Positions 57,304-64,000 of a DNA stretch of 64,000 nucleotides are shown in pieces. Positions within the stretch are counted from its first letter, which is position 1. Every line of letters starts with the position of its first letter. The notes below the pieces were generated by a model. It made no database searches, was not told where the DNA came from, and was given only the letters and a program-made list of their open reading frames with translations. The position numbers and the translations under genes are program-made. This stretch comes from Nematostella vectensis (lineage: Eukaryota > Cnidaria > Anthozoa > Actiniaria > Edwardsiidae): assembly GCF_932526225.1 (NCBI RefSeq), contig NC_064042.1, positions 1,905,001 to 1,969,000 of the forward strand. The letters are read 5' to 3'.

Positions 57304-60300
57304 ATGGTGAGTAAACCAAACTTTCCCATGATATAGTTTATAGGTTTTATTTTATAACTGTTCGATTTGATGTTGATTGTGATCGATTTTTCGCCGAATT
57401 TGAAGCGATTTTCTAAGAGTGTATTTGTGGACTCTTCTTGCAGCCCAACAGCACTGTTGTTTCGGTCGACTCGGCCGGATCGTCTGGATCAAGGCGATCT
57501 TGGACTCGTCAGTACCGGACAGTTAATAAAACATCTACAGTGGTAAGATTTGGCTTACTACGTTGCTTATGCTTAGGATCTTTACTGTGATTTCGTTTTT
57601 AGCTCGACTCTACTACACTGAACACACGACACTGCTTTCCTACACTTCCCTTTCCATCTACACTTATGTTAGCTAGAATGCCAGGTTTTATGTTATAAAT
57701 AAATATATATTGACAAAAATTAATTATTTACTGGTTATTTGACCCAGGATGAGAACTTATTCGGCTCGCCACAGAGAACAACTAAACCTCGTAAACAAAT
57801 GGGAGGTGAAGAGCTTCTTGTCGAGCGACGTTCAAGATCAGCACCAAATGCAACTGGTAAGATCTTATTACTGGAAAACCTGACATGTACTTGCATATCT
57901 GAAGGAACAAATATATGTTTGTGGATGAATAGTTTATGATCTCACATCGATTCTTCTTTAAGGGCGAACACCAAAGACACAAGAGCCAGAAACAATCCAA
58001 GTTATAACCAAGGATTTGATCCGGAGACTACGGTAAAAAATAAATTTACTCACTGAAAAAATAGGGTTTACTTCAGTGAGACTTAACTTGCTCAAGTCTT
58101 AGAGGAGACAAATTAGCTAGGAGTTTGGGCTATGGAGATTTCACTGTATTTCAAGGTTTATCTAGGGAAGCAAAGACAAAGGAGAAAACATAGGCTTTAG
58201 ATGGTTATGCGTTTAAAATGTGTAAATGGATATGCATTATCTTCACTTACATTTGCCATATGTTAGAAAACTGTAATTCAGGTAATATGCTACCCTTGGT
58301 AAATAAAGATTATTGTATTGTTGCTAGATCTAGCAAGAAAGTTCACAGGTATTCTCTCCTTCCTTTGCTAGTGAAAAGCTGTTTTAAAGTGCACAATCTA
58401 GGGTTAGAGTATTAAAGGGATATTGGCTAATGATCCTACCCCATAGTTTTTTGGGGAAACTGGTCTCAAGAGATGTATATTGTTGTTCGTCTCTTGAGCT
58501 TATTTTTCTGTGGTTGTTGTTGTAGGATCCCTGAGGAAGACCCTTCTGGTCGTTCAATGATCTTGGACTGGTCTGAATTTTCGCGAATCAAATCAGCTTC
58601 CCGTGTTATTTCCAAAGAAGAGAGAGAAGCTGCCCACAACGAGATGAAGAGAAAGAAGGAGGAACTGCAGAATGCATCTGAGGAGAGGAAAATCTTTATG
58701 CAGATGATGGACTTGAAAAGGAAGGAAAATGAAAAGCTCACTGACTTAGAAATTGTAAGTTCTTCTAAATATGTCAAGGTTATGCACATGACTCAACCAC
58801 CTTCTGGTACTGGGCTTGTGAGGAGGGCTAGGAAGCTGTACCACCTGCAAACACAAAGAATGTAAAAGAAATACTACCATTTCATAGTCTTTTTTCTGTC
58901 CCTGTTTCTTATGTTTTCGTTATTTTTCTAGGAAGCCCAGCAGAAAAGCCAACATTTGCTTGAAAATGCCAACAAACAAATGGAAGAACAGGAGGATGAA
59001 ATTAAAAAATTAAATGAGGTGAGATATTCTTTTTGAGAGTTCAAGTAATTAATAGCTTATAATAAAATAAACAATTCTTTAATCCTTGTGACAGAACCAA
59101 AACAGCAAAGGGCCACTGTGACCTCTAAACCCCATTCTTTGTATCTTGACCTTGATGTTCAAAGATGCCTTGAAATTTATCCTTCTAAAGTATTGAAATC
59201 CATCTTAAATTTTTTACAGCTCATTTTGAATGCCAAGTGCCATGCCATTCGAGACGCACAGCTCATTGAAAAGGTGGAAGTAAAGAAAGAGCAGTTGGTT
59301 GAAGAGAAGCGATTAGACGAGATGATGGAAGTTGAGCGTCTCAAGAAGCTTCAAGAGGAAGAGGAGCGAGAAAAAGAGAGGCATATCGAGCGATTGAAGG
59401 GTGCTGCAGTTCTAAATATCCAGATTGAAGACAATAAGCAACAACGATTGCTGGAAGAGGAGAAAAAAGACCAGGAGACACAAGTAAGTAAAGCTCTTAA
59501 TACTTCTCTCAATTTCTCAGCAGGAACAAGCTGCTTTGGAGCTTTTTTTTTGTTTTCTCTTGTGTTTTGATAAAATCATCATACTGTACATTGCTGGGCT
59601 TGTCTGTACCTCCCCATTTCATCACTGCCAGTTAGTAGCAGTTGTCACTGTGTCCTCACAAATTCATGTTTTATTTGTTGTCCCATAGGCTATGCTGCAG
59701 TACCTTGAAAGGCTAAAGGACGAAGATATGGAAGCCCTTGTCAAGAAACATGAGACTCAGAAAAACCTAATGAAAGAGGTGGCCAAAGCTAATGAGGAGA
59801 TAAAGCGACAGAGCGAGGTCAAGAAACAGCAGGAGAAAATGGAGGAGCTAAAGGTGATGGAATACTTGAAGCAGAAGGCTGAGCGTGAGGAGGCGTACCA
59901 GAGGGAACAGGAGAAGATTAGGATAGAGAAGGAGAAAGAGATTGCACGTCTGAGGGCTCTGCAGGAGAGAGCTAAGGATGTCCAGGCAGAAAAGGATGCA
60001 CTAAGGGCCAAGCGAAACCAGGAGGAAGCTGAGAGGGAATGGAGACGAAAGGAGAGAGAGGAAGCTGAGAAACAGTGAGTATTGAAAAAAAATGGGATAA
60101 AGCAAAATCTGATCCGTGTTTTTTCACTGTTTTTATACTAATTAAACTCATTAGTAAGAACTATGTATGAAGTGATTTTGTAACCTTTTATAAGTTGCCC
60201 TTAAGTACTGAACTAAAAGTTCAAAACGTTGGCAGGGCACAAAACATTTTTATCTAAAGTTGACAACGTTCTACATTCTGAATGAATCTCTTTTAGGAAA

Positions 60301-60897
60301 CAAACTGAAGAAATGCTACGTCAAGCACGAGAAAACCAAGTAAAGAACAAGGAGCATTTCCTGGCCGTCCAGGCTAAGAGGGACCGAGCAGAATTTGAAC
60401 GTGTCTTACGAGTGCAAAAAGAGCAAATGCACAAAGACGAGGAAGCTGAACACGTGTCTCAGGTCCGCCGCCACCAATATGCCGACGAGGTCAGACAGCA
60501 GATCAGAGAGAAAGAGAAGGAGAGGGTGAAAAACAGGAACGCCTTCTTTGAGGAGGGGATCAAACTCGACCAGGAAGCGAAGGCCAGGTAAGCAGTTAAC
60601 TCCTGGAAATATGCGACAAGTTTCTTCATGATATCCATGACCAAAGTCATGTATAGAAATCAGCCACGGCCTGAAAAAAGGTCATATCATTTGAATATTT
60701 TTACGCTTTCCCCTCTCTTTCAAACGATCTTGGAATCTATAACTCATCCCTGCGCTTTCTCTAGACGACAAAAACTCGACGAAATCAAACGACGCAAGCT
60801 TCACGAGCTCAAAGACGCTGGAGTACCAGACAAGTACTGCAACGAAGTCGCACGACGAATCGAGGCCCCGCCGCCATCGCTATCCAGATTATACTAG
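57304..60897 (+). CDS. CFAP45: Cilia- and flagella-associated protein 45
   Basis: Ten exons: 57304-57306 (ATG only), 57444-57542, 57748-57856, 57963-58032, 58526-58754, 58932-59018, 59220-59483, 59689-60074, 60297-60587, 60765-60897. They join in phase to 556 aa (human 551). CFAP45 is a microtubule inner protein in the lumen of axonemal doublets. Diagnostic segments along the protein are RQYRTVNKTSTVDENLFG, PETIQVITKDLIRRLR, EDPSGRSMI, ILNAKCHAIRDAQLIEK, EKRLDEMMEVER, EKEIARLRALQERAKD, DALRAKRNQEEAEREWRRKE and the tail KLHELKDAGVPDKYC. The body is almost continuous charged coiled coil. The first coding exon holding only the initiator Met is unusual but well supported: ATG|gtgag, then PNSTVVSVD matching the human MPLST start. 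Confidence 0.95.
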
Positions 60898-61692
60898 AAG
60901 CTACTAGATATCCAATATAAACAATGTCACATATCAATCTAATAGAAGGATTTTAGCTAAATTTGAAACAACTGAAGCCTTATTTATCGGGCTAATACTT
61001 GTACATGGGTAGCATTCCTTTTTTGATGCTTTTATTGCCTATTGGGTTTCATCTGTTCATTGTATAGTATGTCCTATTTCTTGATTGTAAATAGCCGTGG
61101 AAGGAAATCTAGTTGAGCAGTTCTCTGTTAAGAGTGAAAAATAAAAGTCTTTTTTAGAAAATGTTTTTGAATTTTACAATCGCAGTCTCAACTTCGTATT
61201 TGAAAAGATAAAGTGTGTATTGTTAGTAGACATTGTGGGCCCGACAACCTCGGAAAAATCACCGGGCGATACTCCATCGTAAGTTAGAGGGGGAGATTTT
61301 AAAACGCTAAAAGATAGGACGACCAGGACGAACAGGAGGGGGCCCAAAAGGGACTTTCAAGGCATTTTCTCCTGTATTTTAGATAATGTCTCATATATCT
61401 ACTGTATTTTTTGCTGCTTAAAGGGGGAGGGGGGCTAGGCCACCCCTCTGGCTACGCCGCTGGCATTAGACATTCTGGTACCAAAATAAAATTTATGGTG
61501 CAGGTAGAATTTTTTCTACATACACTTTAGAGTCCATGTATCTAATACGGCATGGCTTCTAGCCCTTGCTCTTATTTGGAAATGAGTGCTTCCAGCTAGT
61601 GGATCAATAAAACTTCGGATTACTCGAACTCTCCGTCACCCGCTAACTTGAGCTTGATTTTCACTTGGCTTGCAGGCGTCCGTAACGGGTAT
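60898..61692. other. 3' flank of CFAP45; AATAAA at 61140-61145
   Basis: The CFAP45 polyadenylation signal AATAAA lies about 245 bp after the stop. Beyond it is AT-rich sequence with a fragment (ggctacgccgctgg, about 61450) resembling a transposon terminus without a partner. Confidence 0.5.
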
Positions 61693-61693
61693 C

Positions 61694-61785
61694 GACGAGT
61701 TCGAGTTTTCTATGAGTCAATAGATAGTCAACGAGACTCGTAGCGCCGAGTTAACTATTTGACTCATAGAAAACGAGAACGAGTA
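61694..61785. repeat. ~90-bp imperfect palindrome
   Basis: cgagttttctatgagtcaa on the left pairs with ttgactcatagaaaacgag on the right around a ~40-bp centre. It could extrude a hairpin or be a tiny foldback element. No target duplication was identified. Confidence 0.7.
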
Positions 61786-61802
61786 GTCTAATTGTTAAAG
61801 TA

Positions 61803-61971
61803 TAAATCCACTCACATACTACCTTCGAATAACTGACAATTTTAGTAATAATTCATGTTGTTTTTGTGAAAAACGCCGGTTTTTTCGTTCGCTACTCGCT
61901 ATCGCTCAATAGATCGTGAGTACGGGAGCCAATCAAATTGCTGGATTCGTGTTAGTATGTGAGTAGATTTA
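61803..61971. mobile_element. MITE, TAAATCCACT-terminus family, short copy
   Basis: The inverted ends TAAATCCACTCACATACTA and TAGTATGTGAGTAGATTTA (one mismatch) are flanked by TA on both sides (61801-61802 and 61972-61973). It is the same family as 43795-44120. It ends about 140 bp before the SLC7 start codon. Confidence 0.8.
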
Positions 61972-62052
61972 TACTAATATAGTATATATTATACAGCCAT
62001 TGTCTAACCCTATTAGCATCTTCTGACCTTCGATTGTCAATAACCCAAATAA

Positions 62053-62059
62053 TATAAAG
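62053..62059 (+). promoter_or_regulatory. TATA box upstream of the SLC7-type gene
   Basis: TATAAAG lies 51-57 bp before the ATG at 62110, which would give a short 5' UTR of about 20-25 nt. Confidence 0.4.
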
Positions 62060-62109
62060 TTTCACGCGAGATATATTCCCTAACAACCAAACCGACCAAA
62101 AACCACAAT

Positions 62110-63744
62110 ATGAAACAGAATAGCGAAGATCCAAACGAAAACGTTACCCTGCGAGCTGACGAAGATGGAGCTCCAGACGAGTCGTTGAACGTAGAGCCGC
62201 GTGTTACACTGAAGCGCTCGTTAGGAGTACCCACAGGGGTATCTCTACTTGTCGGGATAATCATAGGCTCAGGGATCTTCGCTACTCCGAAATGGGTGAT
62301 GGTGTACTCGGGATCTGTGGGGCTAAGCCTCGTCGTGTGGTGCCTTGGAGGGCTTATAAGCCTCTTTGGAAGCCTGTGTTACATTGAACTGGGGCTGATG
62401 ATCCCGGTGTCTGGAGGAGAATACGAGTATTTGCTTGAAGCCTTTGGTCCACTACCTGCATTTTTGTTCGCTTGGCTTTACTCCCTCTTTATCAAGAACA
62501 TGGGGATTGTGATTTTGCTGTTGGTGTTTGGGGCGTATGTCACCGAGCCTTTCTATCCCGGCTGCAATGAACGGGAGGATCTGGAGCGCCTCAGGAAGCT
62601 GATTGCCGCGGCTAGTTTAGGTGGGCTGTTAATTAGAAATCGGCGCCAAGTATTTCGATTACTTGACTAAAACATTAGTTTAAGGCTTTTAATTCAATTT
62701 GGAAGTTCAATTGCATAGAAGAAAAAAAAGGACCATGGAATTTTTCCCTGACAGCCTAAATAGTTATGTTAATTGGGTCCGCTAAGCGGATAAGATATTT
62801 ATAAGGTGTTTTGGGACAACTGGTACAAATTGTTTTTAACAAAGTATCAAGTAGCCCTTCTAGGGCCCCCGAATGGTCTTTGGCGAGCACTTGCGAGCTT
62901 GGGAGCACCCCGTTTTTTATGCGAGACCGAGAATTTCAAGTTTTCGAATAAATCGAGCAGCGAGCACATCGGAAAATATAATGCGAGCACGACCGAAAAA
63001 ATTGCGCGAGCATGCGAGCATTAGCCGAAAACTGCGAGCACATTGAAATTTCGGGGGACCATTCGCAGGCCCTCCTTCTGGGCTTCCGTGGTAATTTTGG
63101 CACACACGCTATGCTGTTATGTCTGGGTCGATATTCCTTGGCTATACGTATATTTGTACCATGCAAAATAACATTGCTTTTCATACATACGTTATTTTTT
63201 TTAACTAAATATTTGTTCAGATGAAAGTTGCTAACCCTTAAGATCACTACGATTCATTTTCTCTAAATGATTCAGTTACAATTATTTGCCATAGAGAGAT
63301 GCAATTCTGTGAAACCTTATTTTTTTTGCGTTCTAGTCACCGTTGTTTACATTCCTCCAGTTTCTGAAGTGTCTCGTTCCAGGCCTCTAGGCTGTTCGGT
63401 CATCTTTTTAAAGGCCGGTGTACACTTGCAATTTTTATGCAATTCTTTGTCGCATTGTCGCGGCCATTCATACACGCGTGCTGCAACTACAAAGTGCCAA
63501 TGTTACCTCAGCGATTTTTGTCTCTGCGATATCATTATTTTAAATCCGCATGATTAAAGCAGACCAAGAGTATCGTGGGGAAGAGGCTTTATTTCATGTT
63601 GTTTTTCTCCCTATGCAGGGGTAGTAGTCTTCCTCAACTGTGCTAGCGTTAAGTGGTCAAGCCGAATCCAGGTTGGCTTCACTGTTGCTAAGATGGTTGC
63701 CATAGTGATGCTCGTCTTTACTGGCGTTGTTAGGATTGCAATGG
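62110..63744 (+). CDS. SLC7 heteromeric amino-acid transporter light chain (5' part)
   Basis: Exon 1 (62110-62620) and exon 2 (63619-63744) join in phase 1. The second donor (atgg|gtgagt) shows that the gene continues past the right edge. The encoded ~213 aa begins with an acidic cytoplasmic tail, then TM1 with the substrate-binding GIIIGSGIFATPKWVM motif, TM2-TM3, and an external loop with Cys152 (YPGC). That is the conserved cysteine that disulfide-bonds light chains to an SLC3 heavy chain. TM4 and TM5 follow, with LNCASVKWSSRIQ and the KMVAIVMLVFTGVV helix. The family is LAT/y+LAT/b0,+AT exchangers of the plasma membrane; substrate specificity cannot be set from this part. Confidence 0.88.
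62621..63618. other. SLC7 intron 1
   Basis: A 998-bp intron with no recognised gene. Around 62930-63050 the phrase gcgagcac recurs (a degenerate short repeat). Confidence 0.6.
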
Positions 63745-64000
63745 GTGAGTTACAAACTCTCATTAAAGAGTTCTGCTTTTCTGGGGATTGGCTGATTCTT
63801 CCCATAATCCACAGCGTACCCAACTTAGCGTCTTATTTAGCCCCCAGTTCCCCCACCAGTTGCACAAGTTAAACTTAAACGTTAGGATCTGGGCCTTTTT
63901 TCAAGATGGTGGCCGCCAGCGAAAACGTAGTATAAAAATTTTGGACTCTACCAAAAATATAGTATGTTATGTATAAAGAAATCGAGCGAGTTGGATACGC

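Overview
The window reads as nuclear DNA of an early-branching animal, most likely an anthozoan cnidarian (sea anemone or coral). The genes are intron-rich with consensus GT/AG junctions and keep a protein set close to vertebrates (CFAP45, MRPL37, a GLB1L2/3-type beta-galactosidase, a CALHM channel, an SLC7 light chain). They sit in AT-rich DNA full of short non-autonomous transposons and satellites. The organism call is an inference from style; no single marker proves it.

Left half (1-40.9 kb): a repeatedly duplicated minus-strand locus for secreted multidomain proteins. One complete copy (gene A, 35993 down to 29737) has six exons whose phases all fit, encoding 389 aa: signal peptide, PAN/Apple, EGF, Link and C-type-lectin-like domain. 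A second copy (gene B) runs off the left edge: its Link exon (1458-1632) and EGF exon (5391-5520) are intact. Upstream of the EGF exon lie four near-identical signal-peptide+PAN first exons in a ~2.9 kb tandem array (about 6.3-17.9 kb). Three more PAN copies are misplaced, damaged or scrambled (3900-4220, 26852-27130, 27275-27505), and an inverted relic of a Link exon lies at 29026-29096. Between are satellites (53, 71, 36, ~138 bp units), 5-bp-TSD transposons, an orphan two-exon coding fragment (18332-18971), and a 3.2 kb inverted-repeat element (36758-39995) with 9-bp target duplications.

The clearest non-protein signal is at about 5727-6103. Two copies of a 221-bp unit, each carrying a complete type I hammerhead ribozyme on the minus strand, are separated by a long (TA)n tract. 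This is the organisation of a metazoan retrozyme.

Right half (41-64 kb): ordinary genes. GLB1L2/3-like GH35 enzyme (+, 18 exons), intronless CALHM-type channel (+) with an internally duplicated cytoplasmic tail, MRPL37 (-, 3 exons, with a LINE ORF1 relic in intron 2) head-to-head with CFAP45 (+, 10 exons), and the first two exons of an SLC7 heteromeric amino-acid transporter light chain (+, continuing past the right edge). These genes have no evident shared pathway. Only MRPL37/CFAP45 look likely to share regulatory DNA. Exon models were assembled by hand from frame and splice-site consistency; no alignment or transcript data were available.
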